The notes under the pieces were generated by a model. It was not told where the DNA came from. It saw nothing but the letters and a program-made list of their open reading frames with translations, and ran no database searches. This document shows positions 26,605 through 36,091 of a stretch of DNA of 64,000 nucleotides, piece after piece; position 1 is the first letter of the stretch, and each line of letters opens with the position of its first letter. The position numbers were made by a program, and so were the translations under genes. This stretch comes from Flavihumibacter petaseus NBRC 106054 (GTDB lineage Bacteria > Bacteroidota > Bacteroidia > Chitinophagales > Chitinophagaceae), in the NCBI RefSeq assembly GCF_000974785.1, contig NZ_BBWV01000007.1, forward strand, positions 1 through 64,000, in the 5' to 3' direction.

Positions 26605-28113
26605 TCAGGAAGATATCTCCATAAACGCATTGCCGATCTGATCGATGATATCACCAGCAAGAACTGATTCCATTCCCCATTCTGACGCTGCAAAGTCACC
26701 TGCACGGCCATGCAACCAAACGCCAAGCAGTGCCGCTTTTTCAGGAGTGTATCCCCTGGCAATCAGGCCGGTTAACAGACCTGTGAGCACATCGCCGCTG
26801 CCGCCTTTGGCCATAGCAGCATTACCACTGGTATTAAAATAAGCTTTCCCGCCCGGCATGGCGATCAACGTATGGTGTCCTTTGAGGATAATTATCCATT
26901 GTTTGCTGATGGCCAATGCCCTCGCGCTATTCCAGCGTTCGCTTTCATTGATGGAAATACCCGCAAGCCGGTCAAATTCCTTTGGGTGCGGCGTGAGGAT
27001 TGTAAATGGAGGAATCTTTTTTTGCCATTCTGTTTGTACTGCCAGCAAGTTAATGGCGTCGGCGTCCCAAACCATTGGCCTTTTCACTTCATTCAATATT
27101 TGCTCCAATAAGGTTGCTGCAGCAGCCGATTGTCCTAGTCCCGGGCCACACCCAATCGAGCGATAATAGTTGGCGTCGATATGCCCGGTAAGCAGCATCG
27201 CTTCAGGAAGGCCTGTTTGCAATATTGATCTTTCGGTTTCCGGAGATTGAAAAGTCAGAAGCCCGCAACCTGCGCGTAAACAGGCTTTGCCGGCGAGTAA
27301 TGCAGCACCCATTTTTCCGACTGATCCGGCAATCAACAATGCATGTCCAAAATTACCTTTATGTGCAAAAGGAGATCTGGGTTCGATAATCCCGGAAGCC
27401 ATTTCCTGATCCACGCCTTCGAAATCGGGGTCAGTTGATTTCAGGAAAGCCGACGACAAACCAATATCGAGCAAATGCACCAGGCCGGTATAAGCAGCAT
27501 TTTCCGCGAAAAGCAGGGCGGGTTTATAGGACTGAAAGCTGAGGGTAACTTTTGCGCGAACGGATGGAAAGTATGGTTGGCCTTCGCTGTTAAAAGGACC
27601 TATCGAAAAATCTGCAGGCATACCGCTCGGCAAGTCAATACTGCAAACCGGGCATCCTGACCGGTTAATAAAATCGATCAGTATTTCAAGACGGCCGGTT
27701 GCTGGCCTGCTCGTACCAGTACCCAGAAGGGCATCGATTATCCAGGAATCCGGGAATATTTCTGGTAAATCACCACCTTCCTGCAAATACTGAATATCCA
27801 CTTCACTTCCGTGCAGCCGTTGCAGGTTAGTCTGGAAATCGGCCGTACCCGGTTGTCCGAATTCCAGTATGAAAACCTGTACTTTTTTGTTTCTTTCTCC
27901 CAGCAGCCTGGCAATGGCAAGTCCATCACCGCCATTATTTCCTTTCCCGCAAAAGATGGTGAATTTTTCAGAGTACAGAAATTCATGATCCTCCAGCCAG
28001 GTTACGCACGCCCTGGCAGCATTTTCCATCAGGTCAATGGATGAGATGGGTAAATTGGAAATGGTGAAAGCATCCCAATCCCGCATTTGATGTGCCCTGA
28101 AGGCTGAGTTCAT
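26605..28113 (-). CDS. nnr: Bifunctional NAD(P)H-hydrate epimerase / ADP-dependent dehydratase
   Basis: 502 residues. The N-terminal YjeF epimerase domain (about 1-215) shows MENAARACVTWL and the loop CGKGNNGGDGLAIARLL. The C-terminal ribokinase-like dehydratase (about 225-500) shows GSVGKMGAALLAGKACLRAG, VWDADAINLLA, TPHPKEFDRL and GGSGDVLTGLLTGL. Together they repair hydrated NADH and NADPH: the epimerase interconverts R and S forms and the dehydratase restores the S form using ADP. The fused form is the common bacterial arrangement. It lies 24 bp downstream of the class C hydrolase gene on the same strand. Confidence 0.95.
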   Translation of the reverse strand: MNSAFRAHQMRDWDAFTISNLPISSIDLMENAARACVTWLEDHEFLYSEKFTIFCGKGNNGGDGLAIARLLGERNKKVQVFILEFGQPGTADFQTNLQRLHGSEVDIQYLQEGGDLPEIFPDSWIIDALLGTGTSRPATGRLEILIDFINRSGCPVCSIDLPSGMPADFSIGPFNSEGQPYFPSVRAKVTLSFQSYKPALLFAENAAYTGLVHLLDIGLSSAFLKSTDPDFEGVDQEMASGIIEPRSPFAHKGNFGHALLIAGSVGKMGAALLAGKACLRAGCGLLTFQSPETERSILQTGLPEAMLLTGHIDANYYRSIGCGPGLGQSAAAATLLEQILNEVKRPMVWDADAINLLAVQTEWQKKIPPFTILTPHPKEFDRLAGISINESERWNSARALAISKQWIIILKGHHTLIAMPGGKAYFNTSGNAAMAKGGSGDVLTGLLTGLIARGYTPEKAALLGVWLHGRAGDFAASEWGMESVLAGDIIDQIGNAFMEISS

Positions 28114-28137
28114 ACGGGAAAGTACAAAAAAATGGAA

Positions 28138-29367
28138 TCAACGTGGCCCGCCGGCAGCGATGTGGTCGTTGGTATCAGACTCAAATTCCTGGAAGCGGTT
28201 GTTGCTTTGACGGTAATCACCAAATAGGTCACAAAGCATTTTTGCCCGGTAAATCCCACGATTGTATTTATTACCAAGTAAGATAATCGTTGCCTTTTCT
28301 TCTATAAGACGGATAAATACAGTATTGTTCCCGTGCCACCAACCGTTGTGGTAGACAATCTTTTTTCCATTTTCGAGCTCATTGAGGCGCCATCCCAAAC
28401 CGTAATTACGCTGACCGGCTTTCTCATAGCTATATCCGGTGAAGGCAGCCTGTAAAGTGGTGTCTCGCAACAGGCCGTTATATAAGGCCTGATCCCATTT
28501 CAACATATCATGAGTGGTGCTGTACACGTTTTTATCGCCATAAACGAGATCCATAAACTCCAGGCCATACCTACGGTTATTCCATTCGAAGGAAGGCAGA
28601 CTCCTGGTTTCATCCTGCGGTTGGAAAATGTAGGTTTTTGTCATTTGCAGGGGTTGAAAAAACGTTTCCTGCATAAAATCGGGAAAGGATTTTCCGGAAA
28701 CTTTCTCTACAATCAATGCCAGAAGTGCATAGTTGGTGTTGCAATACGCGAAACGTTTTCCTGTAGGAAACTGCAATGGCGGATGGATAGTATAAAGTGA
28801 CGAAAGAACATCGAGGTTCGTAACCAGCTTTTTCTTGTCCCAATGATAAGCATCAAGGTAATTCGTATAGTTCGGAAGACCGCTTCTGTGGCTCAGAAGC
28901 ATTTTTATTGTTGTGCCCGGATAGGGGAAGTTTTCAAAATAATGGGAAATGTCTTCATTAATATCCAGTTTTCCATTTTCCCATAGTTTTAAAACCGCAA
29001 CTGCTGTAAAGGTTTTGGATACCGAGGCAAGGTGGAAGGCGTCATTTTCTGACAGCGGGTTGGCTCTTTGGGCAGGATCCCGGAAACCTTCATATCCCTC
29101 AGCGATAATAGCTCCATCCTTCGCGACGAGGTAACTGCCGTTGAACCCGGAGCGACCAAAATTCTTCTCAAAAAATGAATGGATAGCTGATTGATATTTT
29201 TCAGTTGTTGCCTTATCGGCGTAGTGGTATGCTGCGGGGATAACGCTTGAAGCAACGGCAACTGAGGACTGCCCGTCCTTCTTGTGGGCAGGATTTTGTC
29301 TGCAGCCCGTGATTACGGCCAGCAGTAGGAATGGGATTACTACAAAACTGTTTTTCAAAAGGCTCAA
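28138..29367 (-). CDS. Beta-lactamase class C-like serine hydrolase, lipoprotein
   Basis: 409 residues with a TTG start at 29367 (MSLLKNSFVVIPFLLLAVITGC); the cysteine at residue 22 makes it a likely lipoprotein. Family motifs: SVSKTFTAVAVL (SxxK nucleophile), YCNTNYALL (YxN), and HNGWWHG near the C-terminus (HxG, the counterpart of KTG). These place it in the PF00144 group of penicillin-binding-protein-like hydrolases, which includes DD-peptidases, esterases and beta-lactamases. Substrate unknown; true AmpC activity is not implied. A -7 box at 29395-29402 lies 28 bp upstream. Confidence 0.9.
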   Translation of the reverse strand: MSLLKNSFVVIPFLLLAVITGCRQNPAHKKDGQSSVAVASSVIPAAYHYADKATTEKYQSAIHSFFEKNFGRSGFNGSYLVAKDGAIIAEGYEGFRDPAQRANPLSENDAFHLASVSKTFTAVAVLKLWENGKLDINEDISHYFENFPYPGTTIKMLLSHRSGLPNYTNYLDAYHWDKKKLVTNLDVLSSLYTIHPPLQFPTGKRFAYCNTNYALLALIVEKVSGKSFPDFMQETFFQPLQMTKTYIFQPQDETRSLPSFEWNNRRYGLEFMDLVYGDKNVYSTTHDMLKWDQALYNGLLRDTTLQAAFTGYSYEKAGQRNYGLGWRLNELENGKKIVYHNGWWHGNNTVFIRLIEEKATIILLGNKYNRGIYRAKMLCDLFGDYRQSNNRFQEFESDTNDHIAAGGPR

Positions 29368-29394
29368 TTTTGTCTTATAAGGATCTGGATTTCA

Positions 29395-29402
29395 CAAATA
29401 TA
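29395..29402 (-). promoter_or_regulatory. -7 box for the class C hydrolase-nnr pair
   Basis: TATATTTG on the minus strand matches TAnnTTTG. A TTTG lies 15 bp further upstream, somewhat closer than the usual 19-21 bp. It supports the TTG start at 29367. Confidence 0.45.
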
Positions 29403-29499
29403 ACGTATTCATAAGTCCAAATTGTATGCCGTAACCCTTTTTCGCACAAGTTTTTATGATGAAAATGGGAGATATTTGCAAATAGCAAGCAAACGAAAC

Positions 29500-30732
29500 A
29501 TGGAACCAACAACTAGCTATCCAAAAGAAAAGATCAACATTCTGCTACTGGAGAACATCAGCGAAAAAGCCGTTAAACATTTTCAGCAATTGGGTTACAG
29601 TTCTGTACGGAAGGTCGGCGGTGCTTTATCTGAGGAAGAATTAATCCGGGAGATAAAGGACGTTCACCTGTTAGGGATCCGTTCAAAGACCCAAATCACT
29701 GAAAAAGTGCTGGCTGCTGCGACCAAACTTCAGGCAATCGGCTGTTTTTGCATCGGTGTAAATCAGGTAGATCTGAAATCCGCTACCAAAGAAGGTGTGG
29801 CGGTATTCAACGCTCCGTATTCCAATACAAGGTCAGTAGCCGAACTGGTTATCGGCCTGTCCATCATGCTCATCCGGAGAATTCCGGATAAAAATAAAGC
29901 AGCGCATGACGGGATCTGGATGAAAGATGCAAAGGGCAGTTTCGAATTGCGGGGTAAGACACTGGGAATTATCGGCTATGGGAATATTGGTTCCCAGGTC
30001 AGTGTGCTCGCAGAAGCATTGGGTATGCGGGTACTTTTTTACGATACGTTGACCAAGCTGCCTTTAGGGAACGCCATGTCGGGAAAAAACCTGAAGGATG
30101 TACTTGGGCAGTCAGATATCGTAACGTTACATGTACCTGAAAATCAGGCTACAAAAAATCTGATCAACAAATCCAACCTCAAATATTTCAAGAAAGGTTC
30201 AATCCTGATTAATTATGCCAGAGGTGAGGTTGTAGACCTCGGTGACCTTCGGAAATTCCTGGAAGATGGACATTTATCCGGGGCAGCCATTGATGTTTTT
30301 CCCTGGGAACCGGAGAAAAACGGGGACAGGTTCGAAACGCCATTACAAAACCTTTCGAATGTTATTCTGACTCCCCATATTGGAGGATCTACCGAAGAAG
30401 CACAGCAGAATATCGGCGACGACGTAAGCGTAAAGTTGAGCCAATACCTCGAGGCAGGCAATAGTTTCGGATCCCATACCGTTCCGCCATTGAGCCTGCC
30501 GCCACAGGAAGGAGCGCACCGGATTCTGCATGTCCACAGGAATGTTCCCGGCGTTCTCAGTGCTATCAATACGGAACTCTCCAAACACAAAATAAACATC
30601 CTCGGGCAGTACCTTAAAACGAATGAGGAAATTGGTTACGTTGTACTTGACGTGGATAAAAAGCTATCCACCCAGGCGCAAAAACTTTTACGCGAAATCC
30701 CGGAAACTATTAAAGTCCGCCTGTTATACTGA
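29500..30732 (+). CDS. serA: D-3-phosphoglycerate dehydrogenase
   Basis: 410 residues from ATG 29500 (MEPTTSYPKEKINILLLENI), the same length as E. coli SerA. It catalyses the first step of serine synthesis, oxidation of 3-phosphoglycerate with NAD+. The sequence follows SerA closely: AIGCFCIGVNQVDL, FNAPYSNTRSVAELVIG, the Rossmann motif GIIGYGNIGSQ, LHVPENQATKNL, catalytic region AAIDVFPWEPE, LTPHIGGSTEEAQ, and a C-terminal ACT domain ending VRLLY as in E. coli, which binds serine for feedback control. A strong terminator follows directly. Confidence 0.97.
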   Translation: MEPTTSYPKEKINILLLENISEKAVKHFQQLGYSSVRKVGGALSEEELIREIKDVHLLGIRSKTQITEKVLAAATKLQAIGCFCIGVNQVDLKSATKEGVAVFNAPYSNTRSVAELVIGLSIMLIRRIPDKNKAAHDGIWMKDAKGSFELRGKTLGIIGYGNIGSQVSVLAEALGMRVLFYDTLTKLPLGNAMSGKNLKDVLGQSDIVTLHVPENQATKNLINKSNLKYFKKGSILINYARGEVVDLGDLRKFLEDGHLSGAAIDVFPWEPEKNGDRFETPLQNLSNVILTPHIGGSTEEAQQNIGDDVSVKLSQYLEAGNSFGSHTVPPLSLPPQEGAHRILHVHRNVPGVLSAINTELSKHKINILGQYLKTNEEIGYVVLDVDKKLSTQAQKLLREIPETIKVRLLY

Positions 30733-30748
30733 CCATAATACAGAAATT

Positions 30749-30779
30749 CAAAGGGAGCTTGCTGAAGGCTCCCTTTTTT
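30749..30779 (+). terminator. Intrinsic terminator after serA
   Basis: aaagggagc (30750-30758) pairs with gctcccttt (30768-30776) over a 9-nt loop, and the stem runs into a T-tract ending at 30779. It lies 17 bp after the serA stop. Confidence 0.85.
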
Positions 30780-30873
30780 ATTGGGATTGGAAAGTGCCGA
30801 TCATAGGACAGGAGTTTCAGACTTTTAGTGAAATAGTATTTAACATAACATAAATTATTCGTGGAAGTGGGTA

Positions 30874-30900
30874 TAAAAAAAGCCGCATCGCTGCGGCTTT
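30874..30900 (-). terminator. Intrinsic terminator after the TPR gene
   Basis: On the minus strand aaagccgca and tgcggcttt form a 9-bp stem with a 4-nt loop, followed by a run of six T (30880 down). It sits 18 bp after the stop of the minus-strand TPR gene. Confidence 0.85.
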
Positions 30901-30918
30901 CAATTCTGTAAGTCTGTA

Positions 30919-32196
30919 TTAGTGGACTTTATCCACGTTATTGAATTTCTCTTCGTAAACCTTCAGCTTGTCTTTGTTGCCTTTGTTGTCATAAATGGTA
31001 ATCAACAGGTCATAAGCATCTTTCAGGTATCCTTTTTCCTCCATTTTCAGTTTTCCCTGGCTTCCGAGCAGTTGGTCAACTTTTTCAAAGTAAGGTACAG
31101 CTGCATCGAACTTGGTAGCAATCTGCGTCCGGTATTCTTCTTTTTTCTTCAGTTCTTCCGGAGTCAGTTTTTTGCCGCCAGCGGGTTTAATCAGCTTATT
31201 CTGATTGTTCAGGTCTACCCCCTGGTTATACTGGATCTGACCCAAAACCAGGTACGCAGCTGCATAATCAGGCTTTGCTTCAATCACTTTTTTAAGGTTT
31301 TCATCAGCCTTTGCAATGAGCTCAGCGGAATTGGCCGGACGGGCTGCGATATCAGCCTTATATCCTTCCTGGTACAATTCTACAGCATAATTATACCTGA
31401 CTGAATAGTTGGTTGGATCTGAGGCAAGTACCGATTCGTACTTCTTGAACAGCTCAGGTTTATTGCCATTGTCACGGGCCATATCGAGTTCATAAGCTGC
31501 CCAGAATGTGTCTTTAGGATATACTTCTTTTCCAAGTGCCAGATACTTTTCTGCTGATGCAACATCTTTTTTCTGATTGTAGTAATGATCAACCAGCCAT
31601 TTGTAGATTTCCACCATTCCTTCGCCACTTACCTTGGCATCAGCAAGTTTTCCATAAAAGAATGCAGCCTCATCCCGCTTATTTGATTTCTCAGCACTGA
31701 TACCACTATATAGAATTACAGTCGTATCCAGGGCAACATTGCTCCATTTTTTGGAATACATGTATTCGCTGACAGCGAGGCAGTTTTTGAAATTGCCGAA
31801 TGCAGGTTCAAAACGGCTTGCATTGTAATCATCAGCGCCTGCTTTAAAATATCCCTGGTAGACATCCATAATTGGCTTGTAATTATCTATCTGCAGGGAT
31901 AACATTTTATCATCCAGGGTTACATATTGTTTCAACGCTTCAAAGGACGTCCATCTAGCATCAGGGGTTGAAGCCGCCAGACTGGCGTCCTGTGCAATTT
32001 CTCCGTAGATTTTTGCCTTTGTATACCATCCTTCAGCATTTTTGGCATTTTTCTCATTTGCCAGGAACTGATCAATCTGCGTTTTCGCTTCGGGCAGTTT
32101 TTTTGCCTTCAGATTATCTTTGATTTTGTCCAGGTTTTGTGCAGAAACGACCAGTATAGCTGAAGCAAGCAAGGATGTCAGTAAGAGCTTTTTCAT
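30919..32196 (-). CDS. Secreted tetratricopeptide-repeat protein
   Basis: 425 residues with signal peptide MKKLLLTSLLASAILVVSAQ; the ATG at 32196 is chosen because it begins this peptide. The mature part is almost wholly alpha-helical with TPR-like pairs (AEGWYTKAKIYGEIAQD, AAFFYGKLADA, SVRYNYAVELYQEGYKADI, AAYLVLGQIQYNQGVDL). Such periplasmic TPR proteins are common in Bacteroidota and act as scaffolds; no partner is evident. It lies 76 bp downstream of gyrA on the same strand and has its own terminator. Confidence 0.85.
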   Translation of the reverse strand: MKKLLLTSLLASAILVVSAQNLDKIKDNLKAKKLPEAKTQIDQFLANEKNAKNAEGWYTKAKIYGEIAQDASLAASTPDARWTSFEALKQYVTLDDKMLSLQIDNYKPIMDVYQGYFKAGADDYNASRFEPAFGNFKNCLAVSEYMYSKKWSNVALDTTVILYSGISAEKSNKRDEAAFFYGKLADAKVSGEGMVEIYKWLVDHYYNQKKDVASAEKYLALGKEVYPKDTFWAAYELDMARDNGNKPELFKKYESVLASDPTNYSVRYNYAVELYQEGYKADIAARPANSAELIAKADENLKKVIEAKPDYAAAYLVLGQIQYNQGVDLNNQNKLIKPAGGKKLTPEELKKKEEYRTQIATKFDAAVPYFEKVDQLLGSQGKLKMEEKGYLKDAYDLLITIYDNKGNKDKLKVYEEKFNNVDKVH

Positions 32197-32272
32197 CAGT
32201 CTTATGTTTATGTTTGAGGTTTGACGCAAAAAAAGGTTCAAAGTTTGATTCGACCGGCAAAATCAGATTTTA

Positions 32273-34885
32273 TTATTCAATAGACTGCGGCTGCTCATCT
32301 GCACCCTCAGTGTTTCCACCTGTAGTGCCTTCCGTTGATTCCTCACCAGCCGCGCTGCCCTGCAATCCCTCTTCAATTTCCGGGCCTTCACCTGCCAGTT
32401 CTTCCTCAACCTCCCGGATTGTAGTCAGTGAAGCGATAGCATCCTTTTCCTGGAGATTGATCAGTTTAACACCCTGTGTAGCTCTTCCGGCTTCACGGAT
32501 ATCGCTGATAGCGGTTCGGATAGTAAGTCCGCTTTTGCAGGAAATCATCAGATCCTGTTTTTCAGTAACATCCAGAATGCCTACCAGCGGACCGGTCTTG
32601 TCGGTAATATTGATTGTCTTAACACCTTTGCCGCCCCGGTTGGTAACTCTGTATTCGTCGATTGGCGTACGTTTACCAAATCCTTTCTCACTGACAACCA
32701 ATACTGTTTTATCGGCTTCGTCAGTCTTGACACATATCATGCCAATTACTTCGTCGCTGGTTTCATCTACTTCAATTGCAGTTACACCAATGGCGCCTCT
32801 GCCGGTTGGCCGGACTTTACCCTCAGGGAAGCGGATCGCACGACCGCTTTTAACTGCCATCATGATTTCACAATCACCGTCTGTAAGGCGGGCATCCAAC
32901 AACTGATCACCTTCCACAATGGTAATCGCGTTTACACCGGTCTGTCTCGGTCGGCTGAAATCCGCCAGTTCTGTTTTCTTAATTATTCCCTGCTTCGTAC
33001 AAAGTATAATATAGTGCTTTTCCACGAATTCCCTGTCCTCCAGTTTCGGAATGTCAATTACCGCGCGCACCTTGTCGTCAGATGGCAATTGCATCAGGTT
33101 CTGGATCGCACGTCCCTTACTGTTCTTTTCACCTTCCGGAATTTCATGCACTTTGAGCCAGTAACAACGCCCTTTTTCTGTAAAGAATAACAATGTATGG
33201 TGCGTTGAAGCGACGAAAATATGTTCAATAAAGTCCTCGTCGCGGGTCTTGCTGCCAATAGCTCCACGGCCACCGCGACGCTGCTGGCGGTATTCTGTTG
33301 CTGATGTCCGCTTGATATATCCCAGATGTGAAACAGTGATGACAACATCTTCTTCAGGAATGAAATCAAGAATATTCATTTCGTCAGCGAGATAGGTGAT
33401 CTCAGACTTCCTCGGCGTTGCGAATTTCTCCTTAACCTCTGCAAGTTCCTTCTTGATCAGGTCATAGCGGAGTCCTTCGTTGGACAGCAATTCTTCCAGG
33501 TGTGCAATGAGCTTCATCAGATTATCGTACTCCTCCCTGATTTTATCCCGCTCCATGCCTGTCAGACGCTGCAACCTCAACTCGAGTATTGCTTTTGCCT
33601 GGATCTCATCAAGGCCCCATCCAGCATTAACCAGGTTATCCTTGGCAATTTCCGGAGTTGCAGAACTCCTGATCATTGCGATCACCTCATCAAGGTGGTC
33701 CAGTGCAATCAAATATCCTTTAAGCAAATGCGCACGTTTCTGCGCTTCCTTCAATTCAAATTTAGTCCGCCGAACTACCACCTCATGACGAAAATCTACA
33801 AACTCATAAATGAGTTCACGAAGATTAAGCGTCTTTGGCCGCCCCTTGACCAGCGCCACGTTGTTGATACCAAACGACGTCTGCAGTTCGGTAAACTTGT
33901 ACAGCTGGTTCATGACGATATTGGCAACCGCGTCGCGTTTTAGATCAATTACGATCCTGGTGCCTTCCTTCTGGTTGGACTCGTTATTGACATGCGCAAT
34001 TCCTTCAATGGTTTTAGCAATGACGAGTTGACCGATCTTGTCGCACAAGGTATCCCGGTTAACCTGGTACGGTACCTCTGTAATGATGATCTGCTCGCGG
34101 CCACTGGGTTTTGTGTCTATGTGCATTTTTCCGCGGAGTACTACCCGGCCATGCCCTGTAGCAAGTCCCTGTCTTACACCATCCATTCCGTAAATGATCC
34201 CTCCCGTCGGAAAATCAGGTGCCTTCACATACTTCATCAGCTCTTCCACCGTAATTTCCCGGTTGTCTATAAAGGCAATACATCCGTCTATGACTTCTCC
34301 CAGATTATGGGGGAGCATATTGGTCGCCATACCGACTGCAATTCCGGTAGATCCGTTTACCAGAAGTTGTGGAATACGGGTGGGAAGAACAGTAGGTTCT
34401 TCCAGGGAATCGTCGAAATTGAGTTGAAAGTCAACGGTATCCTTTTCGATATCCTCCAGCATCGCCTCTGCGAACTTCTGTAAACGCACTTCGGTATAAC
34501 GCATGGCTGCCGGACCATCCCCATCCTGGCTGCCGAAGTTACCCTGACCATCTATCATGGTATGACGCATGCTCCAGTCCTGGGCCATCCTGACCATTGT
34601 GAAGTAAACCGAGGCATCTCCGTGGGGGTGATACTTACCTAGAACCTCACCAACCACCCTGGCAGATTTCTTATATGGCTTGCCAGAGGTAATCCCGAGG
34701 TCATTCATCGCATAAAGTACCCGGCGATGAACGGGCTTTAGTCCATCCCGGACGTCGGGTAAAGCACGACCTACTATTACCGACATGGAATAGTCGATAT
34801 AGGCCGTCTTCATTTGTTCTTCAATATTGATGAGAATAGTCCTGTTGGAGTCGTTGGTTTCCAGTGGCGTCAGATTTTCTTCCAT
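32273..34885 (-). CDS. gyrA: DNA gyrase subunit A
   Basis: 870 residues. Gyrase A breaks and rejoins DNA while GyrB supplies ATP-driven motion, giving negative supercoils. The N-terminal winged-helix region has the active-site Tyr in PAAMRYTEVRL; the C-terminal beta-pinwheel holds the GyrA-box RQQRRGGRGAIG, which separates GyrA from ParC. The acidic tail (EEELAGEGPEIEEG...) resembles other GyrA tails. In the quinolone region HPHGDASVYF, Ala91 and Phe95 occupy the places of E. coli Ser83 and Asp87. A good -33/-7 promoter lies upstream. gyrB is not in the window. Confidence 0.97.
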   Translation of the reverse strand: MEENLTPLETNDSNRTILINIEEQMKTAYIDYSMSVIVGRALPDVRDGLKPVHRRVLYAMNDLGITSGKPYKKSARVVGEVLGKYHPHGDASVYFTMVRMAQDWSMRHTMIDGQGNFGSQDGDGPAAMRYTEVRLQKFAEAMLEDIEKDTVDFQLNFDDSLEEPTVLPTRIPQLLVNGSTGIAVGMATNMLPHNLGEVIDGCIAFIDNREITVEELMKYVKAPDFPTGGIIYGMDGVRQGLATGHGRVVLRGKMHIDTKPSGREQIIITEVPYQVNRDTLCDKIGQLVIAKTIEGIAHVNNESNQKEGTRIVIDLKRDAVANIVMNQLYKFTELQTSFGINNVALVKGRPKTLNLRELIYEFVDFRHEVVVRRTKFELKEAQKRAHLLKGYLIALDHLDEVIAMIRSSATPEIAKDNLVNAGWGLDEIQAKAILELRLQRLTGMERDKIREEYDNLMKLIAHLEELLSNEGLRYDLIKKELAEVKEKFATPRKSEITYLADEMNILDFIPEEDVVITVSHLGYIKRTSATEYRQQRRGGRGAIGSKTRDEDFIEHIFVASTHHTLLFFTEKGRCYWLKVHEIPEGEKNSKGRAIQNLMQLPSDDKVRAVIDIPKLEDREFVEKHYIILCTKQGIIKKTELADFSRPRQTGVNAITIVEGDQLLDARLTDGDCEIMMAVKSGRAIRFPEGKVRPTGRGAIGVTAIEVDETSDEVIGMICVKTDEADKTVLVVSEKGFGKRTPIDEYRVTNRGGKGVKTINITDKTGPLVGILDVTEKQDLMISCKSGLTIRTAISDIREAGRATQGVKLINLQEKDAIASLTTIREVEEELAGEGPEIEEGLQGSAAGEESTEGTTGGNTEGADEQPQSIE

Positions 34886-34924
34886 GCTTTATTTGTTAAT
34901 CTTCCACGGTTTTCGGAAAGTGGG

Positions 34925-34958
34925 CAAATCTACCGTTTTTGGGCTTTAAAACCGCAAA
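34925..34958 (-). promoter_or_regulatory. gyrA promoter (-33 and -7)
   Basis: On the minus strand TTTG (34958-34955) is followed after 22 bp by TAGATTTG (34932-34925), close to the Bacteroidota TTTG-N19-21-TAnnTTTG pattern. Expected transcription start near 34919, giving a leader of about 35 nt to the ATG at 34885. Confidence 0.65.
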
Positions 34959-35073
34959 AAAACGGTCAATTTTGGCCCAATTTTTCCACCCTATTCAGTT
35001 GATTTTTCGGTATTTTTAGTGCCCGGATATCCGGATGGCTTGCCGGATTGTTTCATTGCAAAACTGGACGGAA

Positions 35074-36000
35074 ATGCAGCAGTATCGGTTACTCAGGAAC
35101 AACAAGGAATCTGGCCCATTTTCCTGGCAGGATTTGGTTGATATACCCCTCAGGGCGTATGACCTTGTATGGGTGGAAGGAAAGAGTATTTCCTGGAAAT
35201 ACCCCAGTGAGTTGGATGAACTCAGGCCTTTTGCGCCACCCGCTCCGGACGATCTATATGTTCAGTTCCATACTCCATCGCAAACTCCGGGCTCGAACGT
35301 CAGCACCACTACGCAATCCGGGGAGAAAAAGCTACATAAAAAATATGTGTCCGTAATATTACCCGCCGGCCGCCTTGAACGACCCGCAATCAATGAAGAG
35401 ATTCCTCCCGTCAACCAGCTCCTGGTAGAAAATACAATCGCATATACGCCAACGTATACACCCCGGCAATATCATCGGTATTACATAGCCGGAGCATTAC
35501 TGATCCTGCTTGCAGGCGGAATCTATTTTGGTACCCGGGGAAGGGAAAAAAACAATCTTCCTGTTATAGCATCTGAAGCCAGCACGGCAAGCACGGCACT
35601 TACATCATTATCTGTCCCGGTGTCCGGAAACACTGTAAATACGGTATCCGGAAATACCGGAGTCACCAGCAGTACGCTTCGTCCTATACATGCCAGCCCG
35701 CTGGAGTTTGCCGCCCTTAAACGACACCTGGATGTGCTGAGCAGCAAGTACTCAGTTGGTGTTTTCGGGGGAATATCCAATCTTGAAATAACGGTGATGA
35801 ATACCGGAAAATCCGCATTCCGGAATATAGTGGTGGCAGTTGACTACCTGAAAAAGGATAAGACAATTTACCATACCGAAAAATTAACTATCTCCTATCT
35901 GGCTGCTGGAAGTACCAGAAAAATTAACCCTCCCCCTTCGGCCGGTGGTATTGCGTTTCAAACAAGAATTGTTGAAATTGATGGCCTTACATCAAGGTAA
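35074..36000 (+). CDS. Single-pass membrane protein with GYF_2-like N-terminal domain
   Basis: 308 residues from ATG 35074 (MQQYRLLRNNKESGPFSW); an in-frame ATG at 35035 would add 13 residues. The first 55 residues resemble GYF_2/DUF4339 modules (GPFSWQDLVD, YDLVWVEGKSISWKYPSEL). A proline-rich linker follows, then one membrane helix near residues 136-155 (YYIAGALLILLAGGIYFG) and a Ser/Thr-rich outer region. The C-terminal 90 residues look like a beta-sandwich (VFGGISNLEITVMNTGKSAF, VVAVDYLKK). The likely topology is N-in, C-out. Function unknown. It is divergent to gyrA. Confidence 0.7.
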   Translation: MQQYRLLRNNKESGPFSWQDLVDIPLRAYDLVWVEGKSISWKYPSELDELRPFAPPAPDDLYVQFHTPSQTPGSNVSTTTQSGEKKLHKKYVSVILPAGRLERPAINEEIPPVNQLLVENTIAYTPTYTPRQYHRYYIAGALLILLAGGIYFGTRGREKNNLPVIASEASTASTALTSLSVPVSGNTVNTVSGNTGVTSSTLRPIHASPLEFAALKRHLDVLSSKYSVGVFGGISNLEITVMNTGKSAFRNIVVAVDYLKKDKTIYHTEKLTISYLAAGSTRKINPPPSAGGIAFQTRIVEIDGLTSR

Positions 36001-36091
36001 TTTTTCCACCATGAACAGATTTGGCATGGTGATTGGGTTGATTTTTGCATATGTCCGTACCCGTTAGCAAAAACTAATGGGGGAATTTTTT

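Noticed and set aside
36001-36091. Hairpin caccatg/catggtg as terminator after the GYF_2-like gene
   Set aside because: The stem is weak and no T-run follows; the next gene may be cotranscribed.
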